Of a stretch of 64,000 nt of DNA, positions 6,297 through 14,239 are shown in pieces. The DNA is taken from the IMG/VR virus record IMGVR_UViG_3300017987_000005, positions 62,001 through 126,000 of that record; one strand, 5' to 3'. The notes beneath the pieces were generated by a model, which was not told where the DNA came from, made no database searches, and saw nothing but the letters and a program-made list of their open reading frames with translations. This DNA comes from a virus. Position numbers and translations under genes: made by a program. Within the stretch, counting starts at the first letter, position 1; each line of letters opens with the position of its first letter.

Positions 6297-6740
6297 CTAT
6301 CCCGTAACCGCGTCCAAGAACTTCATCATACTTCTATTACCTAGCGCACTCACGCAGCCATCCCAAAAGGGCACTTCGATGTGCATTAAGACTGCATTGT
6401 CAAGTTTCCGCATCAGGTACAGGATGTGGCCCGAATACTTGTCGTTCTTCTCGAACTGTTCATCCTGAACCGATATCATCGCGAATGCTTTGAGAACATC
6501 CGTGATAATCTGAATAGCCGGCTTCGATAGTGCGACCTCACTCTCAATAACTATGATTGGCTGTCTACCCGACACTGTCTTGAGGTCGGTAACTACTTTC
6601 TGTATTCCATACATCCCGAGCACCGTCAACACGTTGGTCATCCGGTCACTTATGACGACCAGCTCCCTGTATTCATTATCCGGCAACCCGTTCTCACGAA
6701 GAACGTTCAGGAGTTTCTCTACATTTTTGTTCTGCATCAA
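6297..6740 (-). CDS. Hypothetical protein, 147 aa
   Basis: A soluble, mostly helical protein beginning MMQNKNVEKLLNVLRENGLP. I see no motif. The ATG overlaps the stop of the 292-residue gene (6737-6740, ATGA), and the next gene starts 9 bp after its stop, so it is the middle gene of a three-gene operon. Function unknown. Confidence 0.75.
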   Translation of the reverse strand: MMQNKNVEKLLNVLRENGLPDNEYRELVVISDRMTNVLTVLGMYGIQKVVTDLKTVSGRQPIIVIESEVALSKPAIQIITDVLKAFAMISVQDEQFEKNDKYSGHILYLMRKLDNAVLMHIEVPFWDGCVSALGNRSMMKFLDAVTG

Positions 6741-7615
6741 CCACTCCAGTGAAAGAAATAGTTTTCAGGGTCATCCTGCGCCAAAACATAGTCGCAGACT
6801 TCTTCAACGACTTCAAGCGCTTCGATGTACCACTGGTATGCTTCCTTATTTTCAGCGATAGCATAAATGGTAGGTATCTCCCCGCCCATGAAATGTTTAG
6901 ATGTCCCCTTTACGAATCCGAATACCTTGATTCCCTCAAGAAAATAGTCTCCCGTACCCGTGGAATATGAGGAAAATCCGCTCGGCTTTCCATCATCACC
7001 CTTGTGATTCTCCAACTGTTTGACGAACTCCTGCATCGCCTCCTGCTTTGAATAGGCAGGTTTGCGAGGATTCTCGTCGCCTCGCTTGGTATCGCTTTCA
7101 GTCAATCCCTTCAACCACGAAATGTTGACATCCATTTCCATTGCCCGGTACTTCCCGAAGTCGCTTTCAGCAAGTTTCTTCAACTGCTCAATAGCGAGCC
7201 GGGCGCGTTCTTTCGACGCCTCCCAGTCAGGTGTGAACATATATTCATCATTATCTTTCCCGAAGATGTCATAAAGGTCGGGAACCCCCAGGTCACGAAA
7301 TACTGAGTTCATCCCGCCACTGTTGTATGAACTGCGGAAATATCCGACCGTAAACATGTGGTCAGGGTGAATTTTGCTCGGTTCGTTAACCCCTTCTTCA
7401 ATATGGTCAGGGACGCTCCCCCACTCATCCAACCCGAGCGACTTAGCCAGCTCATCTGTTTTCTTGCTGACCGCATCTCGTTCTTCGTCGGTGAGGTCGT
7501 CATACTCGCCGGCTTCCTTCCACATCTTTTCAGATTTCTTCTCGTACTCTTCCTGTTTCTCGCGCCACGGCTTCAAATCCTCTGTAGCGTGATAAAGATA
7601 GATATCCAAGCCCAT
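6737..7615 (-). CDS. MGLDMYL-family phage protein, 292 aa
   Basis: The start MGLDIYLYHATEDLKPW matches a common family of phage and bacterial proteins that begin MGLDMYL and whose function is unknown. A long charged helical segment (about residues 15 to 60) is followed by a domain rich in aromatic residues (FRSSYNSGGMNSVF, FSSYSTGTGDYF). I use ATG 7615 because GGAGAG lies 6 nt upstream; a GTG at 7621 is inside this spacing. It is first in the operon of promoter P5 and is preceded by the terminator of the noncoding block. Confidence 0.85.
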   Translation of the reverse strand: MGLDIYLYHATEDLKPWREKQEEYEKKSEKMWKEAGEYDDLTDEERDAVSKKTDELAKSLGLDEWGSVPDHIEEGVNEPSKIHPDHMFTVGYFRSSYNSGGMNSVFRDLGVPDLYDIFGKDNDEYMFTPDWEASKERARLAIEQLKKLAESDFGKYRAMEMDVNISWLKGLTESDTKRGDENPRKPAYSKQEAMQEFVKQLENHKGDDGKPSGFSSYSTGTGDYFLEGIKVFGFVKGTSKHFMGGEIPTIYAIAENKEAYQWYIEALEVVEEVCDYVLAQDDPENYFFHWSG

Positions 7616-7661
7616 TTTCACTCTCCTTCTGAAAAAGTCCTGTCTCCAAAGTAATACTTAT

Positions 7662-7689
7662 ATTATAGCATATAAATGTAATATGTCAA
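7662..7689 (-). promoter_or_regulatory. Sigma70-type extended -10 promoter P5
   Basis: TTGACA at 7689-7684 and TATAAT at 7667-7662 on the minus strand, 16-bp spacer, TGC before the -10. It begins 8 bp after the U-tract of the terminator at 7697-7754. Confidence 0.9.
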
Positions 7690-7696
7690 GGTCAAA

Positions 7697-7754
7697 ATAA
7701 AAAAATTAAGGGCCGGTGACAGAAAGGACCGCTAATCCCTCTCCGTCCCGGCCC
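7697..7754 (-). terminator. Strong intrinsic terminator at the end of the noncoding block
   Basis: On the minus strand GGGCCGGGACGGAGAGG pairs with CCTTTCTGTC-A-CCGGCCC, a stem of about 17 bp with one bulged base and several G-U pairs, followed by TTAATTTTTTTATTTT. This marks the 3' end of a transcript that comes through 8481-7755, which has no convincing ORF. Confidence 0.88.
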
Positions 7755-8481
7755 CCGGCAGGTCTCTGACGCTCGGCTTCAGCTTACCACTAGGGGAATC
7801 GGCTTCGCATCTATCTGACGGCACGTTCAACTGCGGCCTCTGATAGGCATGGTCTTTGGCAACGGTCTCGTTTAGGCACGTCTGCTTAATCGGAGAAACT
7901 GGCACTTAGACATCTACCCCTCGCAATGAGGCGTCTGACAGTCCCGCCCTTCATCGTCGGTCCCTATGCGCGGGCCTTGACAACTACTCGGCGACACGGG
8001 TGGGGGTTTGCGCACTGTCCACCTTTTTTTAATCACTCTAAATATAAAAGAGCTTAGCACCTTCGACCTCTCCAGGTGTACCTGGTTAATGAGGCGTAGC
8101 AGGTTCGGCTCTATTGCGGTCGTAAAGGGGGGCAAGGGCATCCCGAAGGCTCTCCCTTCGGTTTTCGGAACCACTAATCTCCGGCTCCTCCACCCCCCAG
8201 TCATACTGCATTGGACTGTTTGTATAATAGTCCACGGCTCACCCTTACGTCGAATGGAGGGAGAATCTATCAGCCCATTTATTTAAGGGCGAGTTCTATA
8301 CGCCGTCGCTTGTCAGGGAGCCTAAGCAGGGGTGGTCTGTTTTCAAAGAGCTATTGCAATCACTTGCAATAATCCTCAGAGCCGCTCAGAGGCGTTCTAA
8401 GGCTTTAATAGGTCAGTATGAATAACGGCTCATTTCAAGGTCACTTCTCTTAATCTGGGCTCATTCTGGGCTCACAGCACC
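7755..8481 (-). ncRNA. Candidate large structured noncoding RNA, about 0.7 to 0.8 kb
   Basis: Between the stop of the 141-residue zinc gene (8482) and the terminator at 7697-7754 lie about 730 bases without a convincing gene. On the minus strand I see many local stems: CCGAAGG/CCTTCGG with loop GAGAG (8160-8141 area), CCAGG/CCTGG extended by CCTC/GAGG (8092-8065 area), AGAC-CCTC/GAGG-GTCT (7940-7909 area), GGCG/CGCC (near 8300), a possible GGGGGG/CCCCCC closing pair (8199 with 8129 area), and a TTGCAA palindrome (8354-8369). It is richer in G and C than the other intergenic regions. Large phage RNAs such as GOLLD and ROOL have this size and style, but I cannot assign a class. It may be a separate RNA or the 3' part of the P6 transcript; no own promoter was found. 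Confidence 0.6.
8354..8369. repeat. TTGCAA palindrome within the noncoding block
   Basis: TTGCAATCACTTGCAA on the plus strand; the minus-strand RNA would form an 8-bp stem (TATTGCAA/TTGCAATA) with a GUGA loop. One of about 16 dispersed copies. Confidence 0.75.
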
Positions 8482-8907
8482 CTAAATTAAGAACTTCTCC
8501 TTGCAACAGGAGCACTGAAACAGAGAATCATCCCTTGAAGGCAATTCGTACTCGTCCACCCGCTCTACATATTTGCAGTATGGGCAGGTGACGTCAGCCA
8601 TCTCTATCCACTCGACTTCGCCACGCAAAACAGCGATGTGTTTACGTTTTCCTGAGAACTTCAGTCCCCGTACTCTGCCATCCCGGAACTTATACGTTCC
8701 GCTGAAGTGTATGCAACACTCACTTGACACGTACTCACCGTCCTGAAATACGGTGACTTCAGCATCTTTGTGGCAAAACGGACACTCTGCCGTGTGGTGG
8801 TATGCAGATTCAGTATTTCCCGTGCACTGCGACTCGACTTCGATAGTCGTGGTGACCAGAGCTTTCTCTTCATCCTTAACGGCTACTTCCCCAAATAATG
8901 TTTCCAT
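8482..8907 (-). CDS. Zinc-ribbon protein, 141 aa
   Basis: Two Cys-pair sets are visible: CPFCHKDAEV followed by a CC pair near residue 63, and CPYCKYVERV followed by CSCCKEKF at the C terminus. The second is a typical zinc ribbon with 20 residues between its Cys pairs. The role may be nucleic-acid or protein binding. I start at ATG 8907, which has GGAGGG 7 nt upstream; longer frames lack an SD. It is third in the P6 operon and directly precedes the noncoding block. Confidence 0.75.
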   Translation of the reverse strand: METLFGEVAVKDEEKALVTTTIEVESQCTGNTESAYHHTAECPFCHKDAEVTVFQDGEYVSSECCIHFSGTYKFRDGRVRGLKFSGKRKHIAVLRGEVEWIEMADVTCPYCKYVERVDEYELPSRDDSLFQCSCCKEKFLI

Positions 8908-8911
8908 CTTC

Positions 8912-9412
8912 TCACCCTCCATATAGTCCAAACTTATTGTCGTTGCCTCCAAACGAACTGTCAATCAGTCCGGATATCTTCCCGGACGTAGACGAATCAG
9001 TCCATGTAATCGTAACAGAATCACCGGTCCCATCATCAATCCCCGGAACCCAAGGCGCGGGTTCGTACGGAACGTATGGATAAACAGGCTCAGCCGGCAC
9101 TGCTGGGATAGATATTGGAACAATCACTGGCCTGCTCTTCAGGTCTGCCACTTCCCGCTCCAGCTCCTCGACCCGCTCCTTCAACTCCTCCAGTGATAAT
9201 TCCTCCGTACCTCGTGGCTTCGCGTCGCCACCAGCAGCAGGCTTGGCTTCTTTGGGTGCATCCGGCACAACGGGCTCGAACCACGGGGCAGGGCGCTGTG
9301 CCGCACAGAAATTTATCGCTACGATGTCACGTATCGACCCGTTATAATTATGTGAAACAAGGTATGCTTTATTATCCGGCATGTACGGGTTAACCACGAC
9401 TGGTATGTTCAT
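8912..9412 (-). CDS. Hypothetical protein with coiled coil and Pro-rich hinge, 166 aa
   Basis: The N-terminal 45 residues form a small domain; a Pro/Ala/Lys-rich linker follows, then a coiled-coil stretch (LSLEELKERVEELEREVADL, about residues 73 to 92), then a Pro/Tyr-rich segment and a Gly/Ser-rich end. The arrangement suggests a trimeric or dimeric structural or adaptor protein. No family recognised. It overlaps the TM gene upstream by 4 bp (ATGA). Confidence 0.7.
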   Translation of the reverse strand: MNIPVVVNPYMPDNKAYLVSHNYNGSIRDIVAINFCAAQRPAPWFEPVVPDAPKEAKPAAGGDAKPRGTEELSLEELKERVEELEREVADLKSRPVIVPISIPAVPAEPVYPYVPYEPAPWVPGIDDGTGDSVTITWTDSSTSGKISGLIDSSFGGNDNKFGLYGG

Positions 9413-9705
9413 TGGGTACCTCTTTCCCTCAAATACTTTATCACCTGATAGATAATGGCGAATAAAAAGCAGACTGCCATCATTGCATAAACGTCTCGTG
9501 GAGTATCGGGGTTATAATCACTGTTACCGAACTTCTCCCCCCGAGGCACCTGCTCGAATCCGAAATGTCGTTTATCATCCTCACCGCGCATAAACGAGTC
9601 GTCACGAACGTGAACGTCACCATCGCAGTCAGGAAAATCCTCACGTTTCGGTATTACCAAGTCCTCAACATAATCTTCTTGGTCGCCATCAAGTATATCG
9701 CCCAT
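9409..9705 (-). CDS. Small membrane protein with C-terminal TM segment, 98 aa
   Basis: An acidic soluble part of about 70 residues is followed by one hydrophobic segment (VYAMMAVCFLFAIIYQVIKY) and a short basic end. With no signal peptide it is probably a tail-anchored inner-membrane protein with the N terminus inside. First gene of the P6 operon. Function unknown. Confidence 0.72.
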   Translation of the reverse strand: MGDILDGDQEDYVEDLVIPKREDFPDCDGDVHVRDDSFMRGEDDKRHFGFEQVPRGEKFGNSDYNPDTPRDVYAMMAVCFLFAIIYQVIKYLRERGTQ

Positions 9706-9737
9706 AACTTATCCTCCGACTAATAAAGCATATTATA

Positions 9738-9765
9738 ATTATATCATATAATCATAATATGTCAA
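9738..9765 (-). promoter_or_regulatory. Sigma70-type extended -10 promoter P6
   Basis: TTGACA at 9765-9760 and TATAAT at 9743-9738 on the minus strand, 16-bp spacer, TGA before the -10. It begins 10 bp after the stop of the VWA gene and would drive the membrane, coiled-coil and zinc genes and possibly the noncoding block. Confidence 0.88.
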
Positions 9766-9774
9766 GTCTTTTTT

Positions 9775-12219
9775 TCACATCCCCGCCTTTCGCACACTTT
9801 TTAACCCCTTCAAGAAGCCGGATATCTTCGTGTACGCAGTCTTAACAAGTTCGCTCACCTTATCAACTTTGCAATGGTTCGTATAGTAACGACCGACACT
9901 TGAGTACTGAACTCCGATGCAGAACAGATTGATTTCGCCGCTATCCTCTATCTGTCGGGCAACCTGTATCAAATCTTCATCGGGATTGTATCGAGCATAC
10001 CCCGCCGGCGCTCCATCGCAGATTACGATTAACAGTTTCTTGCTTTCCTTGCGCTCTGCCAATCTCCTGGCGGCCCATCGTAAACTCTCACCGTCAAGGT
10101 TCTGATAAAGCAGTACCTCGGGCAGACTTCCCATCGCACCTTTGGTCTTATGGTCTAATTTCCGTTCAAACGGTTTTACGACATAGCCGAGCAGTGGGCT
10201 CACTCTGGTGTACCCTTCTTTGTAGTGATGGCTCCCGCCTCCGACTTGGGTGAATCCGAGAACTTCAAACGGTACCCCGACTAAGTTCAATGTTTCCGAC
10301 AGAATAATAGCAACATCCGTTGCCGTCTGTATCTTGCTTCCCGACATCGAACCGGAGCAGTCAACGAGCAGAGTAACCGCAGCATCAAGTTCAATCTTCC
10401 GCCGCTTCTGCTTGAACAAATCTTCTTCTTTGAATGCGACCCTGAATAAATCCCTGTCATTAATCGTACCCTGCTTCTGTCGCTTTGTCCACTTCTTAGG
10501 ATTGCCGAGCAAGTCCATCAGCAGTCTCCGCCGGAGCACATTAACATCGCCCCTCAGTTCTTGGACATTCTTAGTGTATCGCTCGAACCCCCGCTCCCTC
10601 GCGTCCGCCGCATGCGTATGCGGATATACTTTTCCCAACGCAGCCGGGTCTCTCTCAGCAACAAGGTCTACCTCCCGGTCGTCATTGATGTAAGGTATCA
10701 CAGTTTCCCCACGATAGCCGGAATCAACTTTGTCAGTAATAATCAGTTTGCTAACCTTATCATAAAGCACGCTTTCAGCAGTCACGCCCCCATCTGCTCC
10801 ACTGCTCTGCTGAGCAATGCCTCCGATAGTTTCATCAAGTTTATCTTTAACTTCCTGCCGCTTCTCCTCGATGCTTTTTTCTTCTTCCTCTACCCCGTCT
10901 TCTTCACTCTCCTCACCATCAGGACTCCCGTCGCCATCACCGTCCCCTTCTTCGGCTTCCTCCTCACCCTCGTCATCATCAAAATCCTCATCCTCGCCAT
11001 CATCATCCCAACCATCTTCCTCATAATCCTCTTCGCCCCACTCGTCCCAATCCTTTTCCTCTTCACCTTCCTCTTCGTCCTCTACCTCCCCTTCATCATC
11101 TGCTCCACTATCAGAACCTTCTCCATCAGAGGATGAATCCTCGGCCTCGTCTCCGTCTTCGCCTTCAGCAGAATCAGAAGTTCCCTCAGCCTCTTCAGTT
11201 TCTTCACTATCATCTCCGCCTCCTCCGGATTCATCTTCCCCTTCGCCGGCTCCTTCATCTTCGCCCTCCTCACTGCAATCACTTGCAGAACTATCGTCAC
11301 CTTTATCTTTTCTCATATCAATTTCTTCAACTTCCCCCGGACCGGAACTATCCTTTTCCTGCTCCCCCTCACCTTTACCTTCCCCGTCCTCGGATTTGTC
11401 GCTCTTGCTCTTTTTCCCCTTGCCTCCCTTTGAGGACTTCCCGCCAGACTCAGAACTCTCACTATCCCCATCAGCCTCAGAAGAACTCCCCTGTCCCTGA
11501 CCGGACTGGCTTTCCCCTTCCTGTCCTTCCTCACCCTCTCCCCCATACGGGTTCGGCACTTCGACCTGACTGATATAGTCCTTCAAAATTTCAGTCATTT
11601 CCATTGAGAGGTTAACTACCTCCTCAGTACTGCGAACTGACTTCGCCCGCTCCAACTGCTCCTTCACCATGTCCACGAATTTCGGGTACATCGGGCTGAC
11701 CTCTTCTCCACGACTGTCAATATACTCAATATCGTCCGGCCTGTGGGTTCTTGTCATACGCATACCGAGCAGAAGCAGGGCACGTTCGTTATCATCGCAA
11801 CCCTCCTTGTCTCGGATATTACTGCAAATGTCCTCTTTATAGAGCGCCTGATTGTGAATGAAGTCAAGGTTTCGGGCTACGCCGAGAGCCTTCTCCCCCA
11901 TCAGCTTATCGACCCTGGCATCTTCCATTGCATTACTGAAAAAATGGACAATCCCCGCGCCGATTATTTTCTTCCGTTTGTAAACACCCATGTCGGTGTC
12001 ATTAACGTGACCGGACTCATGGTCAACAAGACCTCGAAGCATATTGATTGCTTCATCACTCAAGTCCGCCGGAAGTGGTGGCAGATGTATGATACCATGC
12101 TTGTTAGGCTCAGTATATGCTCCGCCCTTCGTGTCGTAAAGGATACGAACACGTTTGCCGGCACAGACACGTGCAGCCGCTTGCTGTCCGACTTCTAACA
12201 TTCTTGCTAACTTACTCAT
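9775..12219 (-). CDS. CobT-like HExxH and VWA-domain protein, 814 aa
   Basis: Domain order: an N-terminal domain with DHESGHVNDTD (His67, Glu68, His71), which fits an HExxH zinc-peptidase-like motif; a linker of about 250 residues made of Glu, Asp, Ser and Gly (about 230 to 470); and a C-terminal von Willebrand A domain from about 610. The metal-site motif DCSGSM (Asp620, Ser622, Ser624), a NLDGES segment and CDGAP (Asp735) are all present, so the metal site looks intact. The layout matches CobT, the VWA partner of the MoxR-type ATPase CobS. Cobalamin genes are absent here, so a remodelling role with the AAA+ protein encoded upstream is more likely than metal chelation into corrin. It has its own promoter (12268-12295). 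Confidence 0.9.
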   Translation of the reverse strand: MSKLARMLEVGQQAAARVCAGKRVRILYDTKGGAYTEPNKHGIIHLPPLPADLSDEAINMLRGLVDHESGHVNDTDMGVYKRKKIIGAGIVHFFSNAMEDARVDKLMGEKALGVARNLDFIHNQALYKEDICSNIRDKEGCDDNERALLLLGMRMTRTHRPDDIEYIDSRGEEVSPMYPKFVDMVKEQLERAKSVRSTEEVVNLSMEMTEILKDYISQVEVPNPYGGEGEEGQEGESQSGQGQGSSSEADGDSESSESGGKSSKGGKGKKSKSDKSEDGEGKGEGEQEKDSSGPGEVEEIDMRKDKGDDSSASDCSEEGEDEGAGEGEDESGGGGDDSEETEEAEGTSDSAEGEDGDEAEDSSSDGEGSDSGADDEGEVEDEEEGEEEKDWDEWGEEDYEEDGWDDDGEDEDFDDDEGEEEAEEGDGDGDGSPDGEESEEDGVEEEEKSIEEKRQEVKDKLDETIGGIAQQSSGADGGVTAESVLYDKVSKLIITDKVDSGYRGETVIPYINDDREVDLVAERDPAALGKVYPHTHAADARERGFERYTKNVQELRGDVNVLRRRLLMDLLGNPKKWTKRQKQGTINDRDLFRVAFKEEDLFKQKRRKIELDAAVTLLVDCSGSMSGSKIQTATDVAIILSETLNLVGVPFEVLGFTQVGGGSHHYKEGYTRVSPLLGYVVKPFERKLDHKTKGAMGSLPEVLLYQNLDGESLRWAARRLAERKESKKLLIVICDGAPAGYARYNPDEDLIQVARQIEDSGEINLFCIGVQYSSVGRYYTNHCKVDKVSELVKTAYTKISGFLKGLKSVRKAGM

Positions 12220-12267
12220 TTGTTCACCCTCCGAATATATGAGTATCTTAACTAAATATACAATTAT

Positions 12268-12295
12268 ATTATATCATATAATTGCAATAAGTCAA
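12268..12295 (-). promoter_or_regulatory. Sigma70-type extended -10 promoter P7
   Basis: TTGACT at 12295-12290 and TATAAT at 12273-12268 on the minus strand, 16-bp spacer, TGA before the -10. It separates the VWA gene from the AAA+ gene so that each can be made at its own level. Confidence 0.9.
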
Positions 12296-12329
12296 GCAGA
12301 TTTTCAAACAACTTCTCACCCTTAGTTAA

Positions 12330-12356
12330 GGGGCGGAGGTCTGCATCCCCCGCCCC
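12330..12356 (-). terminator. Weak terminator-like hairpin after the AAA+ gene
   Basis: GGGGCGG and CCGCCCC form a 7-bp stem with a 13-nt loop, followed on the minus strand by TTAACTAAGGG, which is a poor U-tract. It may end or slow transcription before promoter P7. Confidence 0.4.
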
Positions 12357-12382
12357 TTCATTTGCGAAGAACGGAGGGTGAC

Positions 12383-13558
12383 CTATTCTTCGCTCGTGCC
12401 CATCCTGTCGCTCATATCAATCGGGTCTTTAGCTATCCGCTGATAAATCTCAGCAAGCGCCATCGCGTCCTCGTCCGTGCATTTATTCAGCACCGCGACT
12501 TTGAACGCATCGACCATCGTCCATCCCTTCCCGATAAGCTTCGCCGTGGCGATACTTTTCCGAAGGCTGAATGTAGTCATAATATCCTGACCGAAGCTCG
12601 CACGTGCAGCCGTGGCAATCTTCGTTAATGATTTCGCTTGCGCCTGTCCGATTCCGGTTCTCCTGCGGAGCACCTTTATCTCGTCTGACTGTGACAGGTA
12701 ATTGATGCGGAACACTCCCAACCATCTATCAAGGAAGGCTTCGTCAAGTATCTGCCGACTCCGATAGATGTCTGCTTGGTCACCTCGTCCTGCGGTATTC
12801 GAGGTGGCGACCACTGCGAATCCTGGAGCCGCTTTGACGCGCTCACCGTGGTTCTTGGAAACAATGAGGTCTTTACCTTCCAGAACTCGTTGGAGTACGA
12901 ACAGAATTCCCTGCTCCGCCACGTCCAACTCGTCAATCTGAAGCACCAATCCCTCACGCATTGACTGCGTAAGCGGACCATCGGTAAATACGGTTTCCAT
13001 CACACCGTCACCGTTGTCTTTCAGACTGATGTGTCCGATGAAGTCATCGACCGTGGTTTCCTCGGTCATATTGAATGGAAGTACTTTCCGACCGAGCTTG
13101 TGTTTGATAACACGTTCAAGCAGGTCTGTTTTCCCCGTGCCGGCAGGTCCGATTAAGAGAACGGGAAACCCCTCCTCAATCAGTTCGACTACCTTGGGGG
13201 TGCATTCGGGATAGATATAGAAATCCGAATCGGCATCGCCGTCGAACTCCTTACCTTCCCTGAGTGTGGGTGTCGGCTGACCCTTAATCCCTTTATAGGA
13301 TTTAGGAGTAACCTTGACATTGAGAGTACTCTCAGTCACCCACGCAAGTTTCACACCGGGAATCGTAAGGTCGGTTATTTCAGAAATGACGTCTGCCTTG
13401 AGACCCTTCTCACGCAAATCATCATCCGCGACCTCGAAATCGGTGCACCCGACTTCAGCGATAAACTCGTGCAGAACGAGCTTCGCCTCTTCCTTACGCA
13501 TCTGGTCGATTGCCGACTCAGACTTTGTGGCAAATCCTGCCAGTTTTTTGTCGTCCAT
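12383..13558 (-). CDS. MoxR/CobS-type AAA+ ATPase, 391 aa
   Basis: Walker A is GPAGTGKTD (about residues 137 to 145), Walker B LVLQIDELD (about 204 to 212), then VLEGK, sensor 1 ATSNTAGRGD and the arginine-bearing FLDRW motif. The spacing and the DFIGHISLKDNGDG segment match CobS within the MoxR class. About 95 N-terminal residues precede the ATPase core. MoxR proteins form hexamers that act with VWA proteins to remodel or load metal into target proteins. I start at ATG 13558, since GGAGGGTGAAG is placed correctly and the ATG at 13564 position is in fact GTG. It lies 35 bp after the SWIM gene in the same operon. Confidence 0.92.
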   Translation of the reverse strand: MDDKKLAGFATKSESAIDQMRKEEAKLVLHEFIAEVGCTDFEVADDDLREKGLKADVISEITDLTIPGVKLAWVTESTLNVKVTPKSYKGIKGQPTPTLREGKEFDGDADSDFYIYPECTPKVVELIEEGFPVLLIGPAGTGKTDLLERVIKHKLGRKVLPFNMTEETTVDDFIGHISLKDNGDGVMETVFTDGPLTQSMREGLVLQIDELDVAEQGILFVLQRVLEGKDLIVSKNHGERVKAAPGFAVVATSNTAGRGDQADIYRSRQILDEAFLDRWLGVFRINYLSQSDEIKVLRRRTGIGQAQAKSLTKIATAARASFGQDIMTTFSLRKSIATAKLIGKGWTMVDAFKVAVLNKCTDEDAMALAEIYQRIAKDPIDMSDRMGTSEE

Positions 13559-13592
13559 CTTCACCCTCCTTTAGAAAAAAGAAATGGACTGG

Positions 13593-14135
13593 TTATTCTT
13601 CACCCTCCTCGGCATCCTTGCCGGTAAGGGCATCAACATCATCATTGAAATCCGTACTGAACACGACCCGAACGAGAACTGTAGCGGTCTCGCGACCTTC
13701 GTCAATCGGCACAATTACCGATGTCCACATCAGTTTCCGTTCATCACTTTCCGAAACGATGTCAAACCGTTCCGCTATGCCGTCATTCTCGGGGCAGTAT
13801 TGAACAAAATCGTTCCCACCGAACTGCTCCTTGGCATAATTTTCAAGGAACTTCTTCACCGCTTCGATTTGGTCTTCGCCCCGCAGTCTCGTCTGATTAT
13901 CTTGCGGAGATACTTTTCCCCCGACCATCTCGATGTGTTTACAGTGACCACGGTTCTCAAATCCCTGACAGTCACAAGAGGCAATACCTTCCTCGGTTTC
14001 CTCATTGTATTCTGTAGTGATAGAATACGTGGCCTCCGTCTTTACAGTTCGCTTGTTGACTTTGCGAACCTCCCACTTCCCGACCTCTAGGAAGTCACAG
14101 ATATACATTAGGTCTTTTTTAATCTCGCCTCCCAT
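13593..14135 (-). CDS. SWIM zinc-finger protein, 180 aa
   Basis: The motif CDCQGFENRGHCKH (Cys54, Cys56, Cys65, His67) is a complete SWIM zinc finger (CxCx8CxH here). The preceding 50 residues form strands typical of the fold; the C-terminal 100 residues are acidic and unrecognised. SWIM domains bind DNA or proteins and in bacteria often sit beside MoxR and VWA genes, for example in YehL/YehP/YehQ-type loci. It is the first gene of the P8 operon, with GGAGGGTGAGCAA before the ATG. Confidence 0.88.
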   Translation of the reverse strand: MGGEIKKDLMYICDFLEVGKWEVRKVNKRTVKTEATYSITTEYNEETEEGIASCDCQGFENRGHCKHIEMVGGKVSPQDNQTRLRGEDQIEAVKKFLENYAKEQFGGNDFVQYCPENDGIAERFDIVSESDERKLMWTSVIVPIDEGRETATVLVRVVFSTDFNDDVDALTGKDAEEGEE

Positions 14136-14191
14136 TTGCTCACCCTCCTATAAAAGAATTATGGGAAACATTAAACTTAAACAACACTTAT

Positions 14192-14219
14192 ATTATAGCA
14201 TACAAAAGTAATAAGTCAA
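14192..14219 (-). promoter_or_regulatory. Sigma70-type extended -10 promoter P8
   Basis: TTGACT at 14219-14214 and TATAAT at 14197-14192 on the minus strand, 16-bp spacer, TGC before the -10. Drives the SWIM and AAA+ genes. Confidence 0.9.
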
Positions 14220-14239
14220 GGATTATTTCAGAAAACTTT

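Noticed and set aside
7914-8204. 96-codon minus-strand frame inside the noncoding block
   Set aside because: Low-complexity, Pro/Arg/Ser-biased translation without an SD, overlapping stems of the structured region; best seen as chance.
8008-8286. 92-codon plus-strand frame in the noncoding block
   Set aside because: No SD, no plausible composition, and it would be the only plus-strand gene in the window.
7690-8481. tRNA genes in the noncoding block
   Set aside because: No T-loop GGTTCGA-type motif or CCA-ended cloverleaf was found on either strand.
10561-11573. Several long plus-strand frames opposite the VWA gene
   Set aside because: They are mirror images of the acidic Glu/Asp/Ser/Gly linker codons, giving Ser/Pro/Leu-rich nonsense; no SD.
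9775-13558. Cobalamin (cobaltochelatase) biosynthesis as the role of the CobS/CobT-like pair
   Set aside because: No other cobalamin gene is present and MoxR-VWA pairs have many non-cobalamin roles; only the family resemblance is kept.
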